Origin: Erythrophleum ivorense
Lineage: Eukaryota > Streptophyta > Magnoliopsida > Fabales > Fabaceae
NCBI GenBank assembly: GCA_026724425.1
Contig: JAIUCV010000003.1
Span: 47,455,283 to 47,519,282, forward strand
DNA: 64,000 nucleotides
Direction of reading: 5' to 3'
The position numbers and the translations under genes were made by a program. Positions 23,951 through 34,513 of the stretch are shown here, in pieces. The notes below the pieces were generated by a model, which was given only the letters and a program-made list of their open reading frames with translations, did no database searches and was not told the origin of the DNA. The stretch's first letter is position 1. Each line of letters starts with the position of its first letter.

Positions 23951-25427
23951 CTATTTGAAAAGTTATCAATTTATAGATATAGATTTAAAAAAGATTAAAC
24001 ACATGTTAATTTTAAAATAACAAAATTGTAAATTAAAAGAAATATTGACATTAATAAGAAATTATTACACAATGATATAGTTATTAGATAAAGACATGGT
24101 CTCTAATATTTCTAGAAGTAAAAGAAATTTATGTATTTTTCTATGTATTTATACACAAATCCTATTATGGGAATCATAATAAGCAAAAGGAATAAGCTTA
24201 TATGCATATATACCAATGGGATAAAGGGCACAATATTTAATTATGCTAAAGTCAAAATATAAAGAGTTGACTTTAACATCACTCTTGAAAGGTTGAAGGA
24301 GGTGGCTAGGTAAAAGCTATAGCTTGCCTAAATTAGTTTGTGTTTGAGTTGGTATATAAGTATCCTCATTTGTGTAATCCAACATATTATTTGCTATGTA
24401 CCATGAAGAACAATTCTAATGTCCAATTGATATGGCAAGCAAACTGACAATTTCTAAACTAGCTGATTTATCAAGTTTATGGACTTATATCTTAATTGTT
24501 GATGTGGGTCTTAACATGGCACAAACTGATGACTATGGACCATCAACACTCTCGTCCACTAACCAAATTCATGTCATTAATGAATAGGTCTCATTGTTGA
24601 ACTCCTACTTTGCAGATATACCCTACTTGATCCCTACATATGCCCAACAATATCTTATCTCCCCCATCGATTACACATCCTTTTTTAAGTTCATCTAGTC
24701 TATCAATTAGTAGTATTGGTCCTCTTTTACCCCTAAAGGAGCCAAAAGACATAATGGATGACTTTGAAGAGGATGATGAATATGATATTTAATATTTTGA
24801 TATTATTATATTTTATATTTCCCATATTTAGTCTTAATAATAAATCATTGTGGGTATTTTGATGACTTTAGGCTTATATTAAATGGACTAAATTTAGATT
24901 AATGAACTTTAAATATATTTTTATTATATTTATCCAATGGAGACCCAATTATTTTTAGTTGTATTTTGTAGGATAGAAGACTCCTAAAAGAATTTAGACA
25001 TTATCTTATTAAATCTTAAAAAAATTTGGATATTATCTTATTGTTACTTCTAGAATGGTATTGGATTTCTTGAGGAAGAAGACAACATCATCTATTTAAG
25101 GAAAAGACATCACCATAGAACGCACACTCCATATTCTCTACTCCTCATTTTTGTTTTCATTTTTCCTATGGCTTTCTAATTTTCTTGGGGATCAATCTAG
25201 AGTTTGAACTAGATAGGGAACTTGAGTTTATGTTTATATAGAACTCTGGTTTGAATTTTAATTTCAAAAGTATTTCATTTTTGTTCTCTTTGTTTTCGTG
25301 TAATTATTATCATTTTGGTTAGATGATTTTTGTTGTATGAATTCTGATTTGTTTGATCTATTTGAGAACATGTTTTGATTTGATCGATTGATTAATCAAA
25401 TAAATTTATCCTGAACCATGTTAGGAT
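23951..25427. other. Intergenic, nothing firmly recognised
   Basis: AT-rich sequence right of the chromovirus. A TATATAAG string at about 24354 and a CTATTTAAGG string at about 25095 followed by pyrimidine-rich sequence look promoter-like, but no gene or LTR ends could be tied to them. Confidence 0.4.
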
Positions 25428-27400
25428 TGTAACATCCCAAAATTAATTAAGGTGTTAATAATGTATTTGGAGTAATTAAGAATAATTATTATGGAATAAT
25501 TAGGTGAGCTATATGAATAAAAATTTATAGAGAAATAAAGTTATTAATATAGGTTTAAGATTTCAATTAGGTTAAAGATTAATTTGGGCCCAAAATTAAT
25601 TTGAGTAAGCCATAGATAAGGATTTATAGAAGCCCAATGATTTTAGGTGCAAGCCCAACTCCTTATCATGAGACTTGGGCCAAGAGAGATTACCTAGTAA
25701 TGGCTCAATCTGATTTAGTAAAATAGGGGCCCAAGACCCAATTTATATGAGCTGGCCCAACACACATTATGCAAACCCAAATTAGATTGACTCTTGGAAC
25801 TTGGCCTGACCCTATCAAATTACTGCAGCCCAACTTATGAAATAAGGCCCAATAAACATAAAAATCTGAACCTACAGGGAATTAGCCCATTGGGTCAGCA
25901 CATTTCACTTTTAACTCTAAATTTTCTGTAGCCCATTCATTAAACCATGCCCAACCACTAGAAATGAGCCCAATTGGACCTTGGGCTGATGGGTTAGCCT
26001 TTTTCTCATTAAAAAACCCTAAAGGTTCAGCAACCACACCTATTTGGAAGAGCAAAACACTTGGTTCTACAAAAGGAAAAACCTATTTTTGCACCTTGAG
26101 GAGAGGCTAGGGTTTCCATCACTATTTTGGCTCCATTTCTCCCATTTAGAGTAAGATTCAGCTAAGGTAACCTTCCTATAACTTAATCCTCTCTTCTTCC
26201 TCTTCGATTTAGCCCAATTGGTCTTTTATTTGGAGCATTTTTATCTTCCACCCAAAATTGAAACTTGTTGTGTGGTGATTCCATGGTGGATTTTTGAAGG
26301 TTGAGGCTATATGTGTTGTTAAGTGAGTATCTTCTTCCCATTTTGATGCATTTTCTGTTAGCTTGAGACCCCTATAGTTGACTTATGATATGGGCTTTGG
26401 TTTCATGTGAAATTACGAAGAAATTGGAGTGAACTATGGTGGCTTCTGATGTGGGAAAGTTGGAACCTGAAATTAAAATCCATTGGTAGTTAGGTGAGTA
26501 ACTTTTAGGTAGTCATTAGTAGTTCAACTCTTTGGGTATCTAATTTGTTGATAGAAATGATGATAATTTTGCTTATTATAGGCTTGATGTACATTTGGAT
26601 TGTTATGATAGTTATAGGAAGAGTAATTGGCTTTATTGAAGTAACCGAGGTTAATTTTTCAATTTCATATATATATTCATGTTAGTCTAATATTGTTTGC
26701 ACATATATGATTTTGAAATGCTAAATAATTGGTTAACTAATTGAATTGTTATTATGATTAGACCTTATGAGTCCATAGTGGAGTTGTGGTGTGGCTGCCA
26801 CCCGTGCATGTGCTTTGATCAGGCACCGGGTTGTGATCAGACCCTAGATGCATTGAGCCTTGGTTGTGCTCATTACAGACCAAGTGCCGTGGACAGACCT
26901 CTCCTGGTGTTATTGGCCATTAACATGTTGTGTATGATTGCTGGTATGGGACAGTAATCATTGGTAGTTTAATTAGTTCATTTGAAAATTGAATTGATGA
27001 TTCTGGTATTGATGACATGAACTTGCATTGGATTGATTAACTTGTACGTATATATGGAAATTTCCTTTTGTTGCTGAGATTATATATCTCACCTCGTTGT
27101 GGGCTAACATTTTTAGGGATTGAACCTCTTAGTGGCAAGGAGAAAATTAATGGAAGTTTATTAAATGGTTTCGTAGCACATAGGTTTGGAAGCTTTGTCA
27201 AATTGTATTGTAACTAGATTACTAGTTTTGTATCATTGCTGCATTGCATCATGAATTGTCAAGTATAGGGACTGTATATGTAATTTAATTATCATGGAAT
27301 TGGACATTTTGGTTGTAATTGGCTAACAATGGATAAGCGACTTACTCTTGTATGAACATTAAGCATTAGCCCCATGCACCTTGTGCCCAGAATACATTTG
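25428..27400 (+). mobile_element. LTR-like block, right end undefined
   Basis: Starts TGTAACATCCCAAAATTAA, a typical plant Gypsy LTR start. Later it contains ATATCTCACCTCGTTGTGGGC and a following TTTTAGGGATTGAACC, a block I associate with Gypsy LTRs. No matching second copy or TTACA end was found before the LINE at 27.83 kb, so this may be a truncated solo LTR. A 67-codon frame at 26754-26957 within it is not a recognised protein. Confidence 0.4.
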
Positions 27401-27829
27401 ATGTCACTAAATTATGGTTTTTGCTGATGTGTGATAGCTTGGTGAGTAGAAACCAATACTTTAAATCTTGGGATAGATAATGATAGATTAACTAGGTAAA
27501 TCAAGTAGATAAACACCATTAGAGGTTCATAAATTGAGGGAGAATGGTCCTAGAGTGTTCTTAGAAAGAGATTTGGAGAGTAGGGGATGAAACTTGGGAG
27601 ATGCTGTTGCATCAGGTGTGCTACAGCTAAGAAGGCCCCGCACGCGGCCAAATGAGTGACAAAGGCGAAGGGCACTGCGGCATGAGTCATCTCGCCGCAA
27701 CGCAAGTGAAGAAAATTGCCTTGGAGAGTAACAGTGGCGAGGAACAGTGGGATTGTTATGAGTCCTAGATCGAGGAGGTTTCCTTAAAAGGGAGGCCTTA
27801 TAAAGATTTGGGCTCCCCCACTCTAATAG

Positions 27830-29279
27830 TTAGCTTTTAGGGTGTGGGTCTCTTGAGTACTTATGCACATAACACCCAATTACAATACCAGAAGTTGGTG
27901 CCTTGGCCATTGCCAATATTGTATGTGGCGGAGACCTTAATGTGACTCCAGATAGAGGCCAACGCATGCCATAAAGGAGAATTGAGCTCTTTATTCTAAT
28001 GAAACTCAACACAGGCTCTCCTTTGTTGTATTTGTACTTAAGGACATCAACCTAAAGACTCCTGGTTGCATCTTACCTTCCACCCAAGCTTCATAAGACA
28101 AGCGTCGTTCATGGCCCTCATATTCTTAATTCGTAGCCCCCCATTCAATTTTGATTTGTAGAGTTGCTCCTACCCCCCGCCCCCACAAGGTGAGTTTTCT
28201 GAATGCCCAGACCATGGCCCCAAATTACGCATATCTGAAGTTACTCAATTTCTTGGTAAGTAGTTCTAAGCAATTTAGCAATCATTGTGAGACATATGGG
28301 AAAATAGCTTTCAAACAGATTTAGCTAGAGTTGCTTTTCTTGCCATGCTAAAGCAATGAGCCTTTCATCTTGAGAGTCTTTTTTTTTCACTTTATCAATA
28401 ACAAAATTAAATTCTCACACTCTAGCTCTACTATAAGAGAGAGGCACACTAAGTTACATACCTAGTCATCAATGATATTAAAACTAGAAAACTCAGCAAT
28501 CTCTTTCCTCATCTCCCAGCTCATGTTCTTTGAGGAAAAAAATTAGATTTAGCATTATTCACTTTCTAGCCTGATAAATCACAAAATAATTTGAGGCACT
28601 CTGTGGTGCACTTAATTTGGTTTAAAGTAGCTTTTCCAAAGAGAATTAAATCATCCGTAAACAAAAAATGGTAAACCACTGGCCCTTTTTTACCAACCTT
28701 CATTGCTTTCCATTTTCTGGATCTAATTGCATCATTGATGATGTGCATTAGTTTTTTCATACATAAAACAAATATACATGAGGAGAGGGGGTCCTTACAT
28801 AATTCCCCTAGAAGGATAGAAAATGTCAGTTTTTGACCCATTCGATAGAACTTGTGTAGAGACCGAAGAAATACAATCCATTATCACATTAAGCATCGGG
28901 GTAGGCATATGAATCTCATGAAGAACAAAATTTATAAAATCTCAATTTAAGGCACTTCATAGTATGAATAACTCTTGCACAACCACCATGTTATCTTGAA
29001 TATGTCTACCTGGAATAAAACTAACTTGACTGGGAGAAATGAACACAAGGAGCATAGGCTTAAGACTACTAAAAATAATCTTTGGGATATACTTGTAGAT
29101 GACATTGCAAAGCGTAATAGGCCTTATCTAGTTAATCCTTTCAGGATTGTCCACCTTCCAAATTAAGACAATCAAGGTGCTATTTACTTTCCCCAAATCC
29201 TCAGTTCTATTAAATATCTTCTTTAACATATTTGCACATGTCAATTCCCACAATATCCCAATTACACTGGCAGAAGAAG
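27830..29279 (-). pseudogene. L1-like LINE, 3' half (RT and C-terminal part)
   Basis: The frame at 28841-28566 carries the non-LTR RT core: DPLSSCIFVLCMKKLMHII and YHFLFTDDLILFGKA, where the TDD equals the catalytic (F/A)DD. Further on, about 28200-27830 encodes GGLRIKNMRAMNDACLMKLGW and a block resembling IGNGQGTNFWYCNWV, the usual C-terminal domain of plant L1 elements, in several frames. This half joins the 5' half at 34514-35890; the Gypsy element between them is a later insertion. Many stops show it is old. Confidence 0.82.
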
Positions 29280-30074
29280 TGATGCAATAACACTAAGTAA
29301 TATGAACCAGACTTATGTGGGGAAGGATGCTCGTATGGAAAAAGACTTGTGATAGATGGCCCAATGACAAGAAGAAGAGTTAAGTGTCTACAAAGAGCAA
29401 TTGGGCTTCAATTTGCTGAATTAGAAGCCCATAATGTTAGTACATGCATTGATGAAGAAAATAAAGCCTTAATCATGCTTATTTAAGCCCAAGTTGATGC
29501 TTAAAGAGCTCATTGAAGCTAGAGGACGTGAATAGTATTTCAAATACAAGATGTCCAGCCCATTAATATTAATTAGTTTTGACTAGGACTCTAATTTTGA
29601 CTAGAACTCTTTTTGAATTTCGTTTTTTTATTATTTTATTATTTTTGGATTTAGTCAAGGAATTTATCTAGGATATTAAGTTAAAATTAATATCCTAATC
29701 TTGTTCCTTGATCTTAGGCATTGTTTAAAATATTTCTAAATTAGGTTTTAAGAGTTTTAGTTTTAGTAGAATTTTAAGTCTTTTAGAAACTTTGCCTATA
29801 AAAGGCTCCCTATTGTACTCTATTTTAAATCATGAATGAACTTGAGTATTATTCAATACTTTTAGAGGCTTTTGCTTCTTTGTGTTCTCTGAAAGTTTAC
29901 GTGACTTATCAAATGATTAGTCTTCCTTTGTGGTGTCTTGAGACTAAGGTTCTAAGAGACAAGTTCTCTTAGTGTCTTTCCTTTGACCAACATTCTTGTT
30001 TTCTAGCCGGTCCCGGGTAAAGTTTCAAATTGTTGGAGGTTTTCTAGGGCATGTTCCTAGTGGGTCTCGCATCA
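29280..30074 (+). repeat. 5' LTR of the deleted Gypsy element
   Basis: TATA box TATAAAA at 29797-29803 (gcctataaaaggctcc). By eye it differs from the 3' LTR mostly in the first 150 bases. Confidence 0.9.
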
Positions 30075-30237
30075 TTTGGTATCAGAGCTTTGGTTCGCTA
30101 GTACAAGGTATATTTTTGTGTTTTTCCTACCGTTATTTTTCATACCTTCTCTCCTTCCATCTGTGTTATCTTCTCATCTTCATCTTTGTCTTCTATCTTC
30201 TTCCTTCTTCCATTGTTGTGTGCCTCTATACTCATTC

Positions 30238-30405
30238 GAAAAAAAAAAGGAGAGTGTAATACTCCAAAAAAAATTCCAAAAAAAAGTTAGAAAAAAAAAA
30301 GAGAAAAAAAAGGAGAAATTCGAAAAAAAAAAGTGAAAAAAAAAAGAGAAATTCGAAAAAAAAAGTGAAAAAAAAGAAAGAAAGAGTGAAAAAAAAAGTT
30401 GCAAG
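30238..30405 (+). repeat. A-rich purine tract in the retroelement leader
   Basis: Runs of 7-10 A separated by G, GAG or TTCG units, about 170 bases long, between the PBS and gag. The phenylalanine-rich frames on the other strand are artefacts of this composition. Confidence 0.75.
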
Positions 30406-30415
30406 TTGTGGAGTT

Positions 30416-30523
30416 AGTTTCCTAATTGGAGACAATTTCCTAATTAGAGTTAGTTTCCTAGTTGGAATTAATTTCCTAATTGGACTCAATTTCCTAATTG
30501 GACTTAGTTTCCTAATTTTCAGA
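30416..30523 (+). repeat. Minisatellite, 18-bp unit, about six copies
   Basis: The unit is A(G/A)TTTCCTAATTGGANNN, repeated head to tail with a strict 18-base period just after the A-rich tract and before gag. Looser copies (gtttcctaattt) continue to about 30575. Because 18 is a multiple of 3, one frame reads (S/N)FLIG repeats, but no start context supports translation. Confidence 0.8.
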
Positions 30524-30978
30524 TTTTTCTTAAAGTTGGTTTCCTAATTTCCCAAGTAGTTTCCTATTTTTAAAGTTTCTTATTTTCAGATTTTCCCCTT
30601 TTCTTCTCCTTCCTTCCAAGCCATCCCAACCTCCTCCCCCCCTTGTTTTTCTTTCCTCTTTACCTTTTTGTTACATACCCTCTTTTCTCCTTTGTTTGAT
30701 TCTTTGGGAATTTGCATTTTAGGATTCTAGTTCTTTTTTATTGCCACTAGTCTGATCTTTTCTTTTGATTTGCTTGTGACTTGCTTAGAACACTTGTAAG
30801 AAGCAAATTGTTGAGTGGTAAAAGGCAAGAGTGCAATTAACATTAAAAGAAAAAGCCAAAAAGAGTTAAACACGAGCGAACTTATCATCTTATGAGTGTA
30901 AACACGTGAGCTAGTGAGTTGCGAGGTCCTATATCTTTCTTTGCTTGTTTTTTTTTTTGTACAAACTAATATTTCAGG

Positions 30979-32283
30979 ATGTCTGGAGAATCTGAGCATA
31001 GTAGTGACTTTGACATGAAAGTCTGGGTTAAAGCTGTTCAAAGTACTCTTGAGAAACTAAGTGCCAGATTAGATGATGTGGAGTCTTCTTCCAATAAGAG
31101 GACCCATAGAAGACGAGCTCAAGTGGAGCTTGATGATGATGCTGAGTCTGACTTTGAGGAGTCCCATACTCAGAGAGGTAGACAATCATCATGCAATAGG
31201 GATGGTGGTATCGGAAATATCAAGATGAAGATTCCATCATTCCTTGGGAAAAATGACCCAGACCAGTACTTAGATTGGGAAAGAAAAGTGGAGCATGTAT
31301 TCGAGTGCCACTCTTACACTGAGGCAAAGAAAGTAAAACTTACTGCAGTAAAGTTTACTGACTATGCTAGCATCTGGTGGGATCAACTCTTACTCACCCG
31401 AAGACGTACCGGTGAAGGTCCAATTCGTGATTGGCAAGAGATGAAAATTATCATGTGCAAATGGTTTATCCCTAGTTACTATTATAGGGAATTGCATAAG
31501 AGGCTCCAAAAGCTGAAGCAAGGTTCTATGAGTGTAGAAGATTACTATCAAGAAATGGAGGTTGCCATGATTAAGGCAAATGTGGAGGAAGACCGTGAAG
31601 CAACCATGGCCCGATTCATTGAGGGCTTAAATCCTGATATAGCTGCCCAAGTTGATTTATACAATTACCTAGATATGGAGGAGCTCTTGCATAGAGCTAT
31701 CAAGGTGGAAAAGCAACTAAGGGCTCGACAAAAGTTAAAAGTGACATCTAACTCAAGTTCTTGGAGGGATTCCAAAGTCCCCTTCCATCCAAAGACCAAT
31801 TTCAAGTCTAAGAAGGAAAGTAAGGTAAAACCCTTTCAGGTTAAAGGTAAAATTGATTCAAAACCTTTCTCATCTTCTAATCCTACTGCTTCCTCCTCTA
31901 AGCTTAGATGCTTTAAATGTAATGGTTTTGGTCACATTGCTTCACAATGTCCGAACAAACAAACTATGATTATTCTTGAGAATGGTGATGTGACTAATGC
32001 TAGTAGTGAGTCTGAGGAGGATGAGATGCCACCCCTAACTGATAACTCAGATTTAGAGTTAACTGAAGCTGTAAATGGTGAAGCCCTTGTGGCTAGGCGT
32101 GCTCTCAACATTCAACCTAAAAAAGATCTTGAGGTAGAGCAGCGTGAGCATATTTTCCATACTCGACGTTTCATCCACAAGAAGGTATGTAGTTTGATTA
32201 TTGATGGTGGTAGCTGCACAAATGTAGCTAGTACTTGTGGAAAAGCTGAACTTGCCTACTTTGAGGCACCCTACCCTTTATAA
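30979..32283 (+). CDS. Gag polyprotein of the deleted Gypsy element
   Basis: An open frame of 434 residues starting MSGESEHSSDFDMKVW. Residues 1-80 are charged and probably helical. Residues of roughly 85-260 form the retrotransposon capsid domain (KIPSFLGKNDPDQYLDWERKVEHVF, YASIWWDQL, MSVEDYYQEME, RFIEGLNPDIAAQV). Residues 311-324 are a perfect CCHC knuckle, CFKCNGFGHIASQC. The frame then runs into the aspartic protease active-site area, SLIIDGGSCTNVAS, before a frameshift near 32235 ends it early. Gag would assemble cytoplasmic particles and bind element RNA. The capsid and nucleocapsid parts have no stop, unlike every other retroelement gag region seen here. No expression evidence is available. 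Confidence 0.85.
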   Translation: MSGESEHSSDFDMKVWVKAVQSTLEKLSARLDDVESSSNKRTHRRRAQVELDDDAESDFEESHTQRGRQSSCNRDGGIGNIKMKIPSFLGKNDPDQYLDWERKVEHVFECHSYTEAKKVKLTAVKFTDYASIWWDQLLLTRRRTGEGPIRDWQEMKIIMCKWFIPSYYYRELHKRLQKLKQGSMSVEDYYQEMEVAMIKANVEEDREATMARFIEGLNPDIAAQVDLYNYLDMEELLHRAIKVEKQLRARQKLKVTSNSSSWRDSKVPFHPKTNFKSKKESKVKPFQVKGKIDSKPFSSSNPTASSSKLRCFKCNGFGHIASQCPNKQTMIILENGDVTNASSESEEDEMPPLTDNSDLELTEAVNGEALVARRALNIQPKKDLEVEQREHIFHTRRFIHKKVCSLIIDGGSCTNVASTCGKAELAYFEAPYPL

Positions 32284-33720
32284 ATTACAATAGCTTAATG
32301 ATAGTGGGGAGGTAAAGGTAACAAAACAGGTGCTCATCTCTTTTTCTATTAGTAATTATCATGATGAGATTCTTTGTGATGTAGCACCCATGTATGCTGG
32401 TCACTTGTTACTTGGTAGGCCATGGCAGTTTGACAGAAAGGTAAAACATGATGGATATAAAAATTATTACTCCTTTGTTTTTAATGGTAAGACCATTGTG
32501 TTGACCCCTCTTCATCCTATTCAAGCATATGAGGATCAATTAAAAATTGAAAGAGAGTGTAAGAGGAGAGAGCAAGAAAAGAAAGGTAAAGTAAGTGTTG
32601 AGAATGAGAAGAAGCAAGAGAAAAGAGAGCTGAGTAGAACGGAAAAGAAAATTAGAGAAAAACATGAGGAAAAGAAAGTGAGTTTATTTTCGGGTAGAAG
32701 TGAGATCAAGAGAGCTCTTATTTGTGAAAATGCTTTCTTATTGCTTTATGAAGATGTTTATCTCATTATCAACGATCTTAATCACTCTTTGCCTGCTAGT
32801 GTTACATCTTTATTGCAGGAATTCTATGACTTGTTCCCAGAAGAAATACTTGATGGATTACCCCTCTAAGAGGCATTGAGCATCGTATAGACTTTATCCC
32901 AGGGGCATCGATTCCTAATAGACCTGCATATCGAGCAAATCCAGACGAGACTAAGGAAATACAACATCAAGTGGAAGAGCTCATGAACAAAGGCTTTGTT
33001 CGTGAAAGTCTGAGTCCATGTGCTGTCCCGGTAATTCTTGTGCCCAAAAAGGATGGCAAGTGGCGAATGTGTGTAGATTGTCGTGCCATCAACAAAATAA
33101 TGGTAAAATATCGCTATCCTATCCCTAGGTTAGATGATATGCTTGATGAGTTGCATGGTGCATGTGTTTTCTCTAAGGTTGATCTTAGAAGTGGTTACCA
33201 TCAAATTAGGATGAAAGAAGATGATGAATGAAAAACTGCTTTTAAGACCAAGTTTGGGTTATATGAATGGTTAGTTATGCCATTTGGTTTGACTAACGCA
33301 CCTAGCACTTTCATGAGTTTAATGAACCATGTCTTTAGACCTTTCATTGGAAGATTTGTTGTGGTTTACTTTGATGATATTTTGATCTACTCTAAAAGTC
33401 TAGAAGAGCATGTGAGTCATTTGCATGATGTGTTTGTTGTGCTTAGGGAGAATAAACTCTTTGCCAATTTAGAGAAGTGCTTTTTTTGTTTGGATTCTGT
33501 GGTTTTTCTTAGATTTTTTGTAGGAGCTCGTGGCATACAAGTGGACGAGGAAAAGGTCAAAGCAATCCAAGAGTGGCCAACTCCAAAGAATGTGAGTGAA
33601 GTAGGAAGTTTCCATGGATTGGCAAGCTTCTATAAGCGATTCGTGAAGGACTTCTCTACTCTTGCTGCCCCTTTAAATGATTTGATTCGAGGACGAATCT
33701 TTTTCAAGAGGGGGGAATGA
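32233..33720 (+). pseudogene. Protease/RT remnant, truncated by deletion
   Basis: After the frameshift near 32235 the protease continues (LVEKLNLPT...), with a TAG at 32291-32293 where relatives have Trp. The frame at 32330-32869 encodes APMYAGHLLLGRPWQFDRKV and a Lys/Glu-rich linker. A second frameshift in a C run at about 32862-32866 separates it from RT. RT pieces at 32971-33231 and 33277-33720 include KDGKWRMCVDCRAINKI, FSKVDLRSGYHQIRMKEDDE, then a TGA (33229-33231) for a conserved Trp, then MPFGLTNAPSTFM and VVYFDDILIYSKS with both catalytic Asp. The protein ends LAAPLNDLIRGRIFFKRGE at the PPT, so everything from the RT connection onward is deleted. Confidence 0.88.
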
Positions 33721-34513
33721 TGCAATAACACCAAGTAATATGAACCAGACTCATGTGAGGAAGGATGCTCGTATGGAAAAAGACTTGATGATAGATGGCC
33801 CAATGACAAGAGGAAGAGTTAAGCGTCTACAAAGAGCAATTGGGCTTCAATTTATTGAATTTGAAGCCCATAATGTTAGTGCATGCATTGAGGAAGCAAA
33901 TAGAGCCTTAATCATGCTTATTCAAGCCCAAGTTGATGCTTAAAGAGCACATTGAAGCTAGAGGACGTGAATAGTATTTCAAATACAAGATGTCCAACCT
34001 ATTAATATTAATTAGTTTTGATTATGACTCTAGTTTTGACTAGAACTCTTTTTGAATTTCGTTTTTTTATTATTTTATTATTTTTGGATTTAGTCAAGGA
34101 ATTTATCTAGGATATTAAGTTAAAATTAATATCCTAATCTTGTTCCTTGATCTTAGGCATTGTTTAAAATATTTCTAAATTAGGTTTTAAGAGTTTTAGT
34201 TTTAGTAGAATTTTAAGTCTTTTAGAAACTTTGCCTATAAAAGGCTCCCTATTGTACTCTATTTTAAATCATGAATGAACTTGAGTATTATTCAATACTT
34301 TGAGAGGCTTTTGCTTCTTTGTGTTCTCTGAAAGTTTACGTGACTTATCAAAGGATTGGTCTTCCTTTGTGGTGTCTTGAGGCTAGGGTTCTAAAAGACA
34401 AGTTCTCTTGGTGTCTTTCCTTTGACCAACATTCTTATTTTTTAACCGGTCTCGGGCAAAGTTTCAAATTGTTAGAGGTTTTTTAGGACATATTCCTAGT
34501 GGGTCTCGCATCA
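33718..34513 (+). repeat. 3' LTR of the deleted Gypsy element
   Basis: TATA box TATAAAA at 34236-34242. The frame that crosses the PPT stays open to about 33943 and contains GPMTRGRVKRLQ, a motif typical of the C-terminal tail of Gypsy polyproteins. Confidence 0.9.

Larger units (their letters stand above)
29280..34513 (+). mobile_element. Ty3/Gypsy element with internal deletion
   Basis: LTRs of 795 bp (29280-30074) and 796 bp (33718-34513) begin TGATGCAATAACAC and end CTCGCATCA. AGAAG flanks both sides (29275-29279, 34514-34518), a 5-bp target-site duplication. A PBS, TGGTATCAGAGC, lies at 30077 and a purine tract AAGAGGGGGGAA before the right LTR. Inside are an uninterrupted gag, a protease and RT broken by two frameshifts and two Trp-to-stop changes, and then an abrupt jump to the PPT. 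RNase H and integrase are missing. The element sits within an L1-like LINE in opposite orientation, so it is the younger of the two. Confidence 0.92.

Noticed and set aside
26754..26957. 67-codon frame with Cys-rich text
   Set aside because: Lies inside an LTR-like block and matches no zinc-finger pattern.
30077..30090. TGGTATCAGAGC as a possible tRNA gene end (also 13265)
   Set aside because: It is the retroelement primer-binding site; no cloverleaf lies around it.
30180..30489. Minus-strand Phe-rich frames
   Set aside because: Reverse reading of the A-rich purine tract; compositional artefact.
30416..30523. CRISPR-like regular repeats
   Set aside because: Direct tandem 18-bp units without spacers in a plant retroelement leader; a minisatellite.
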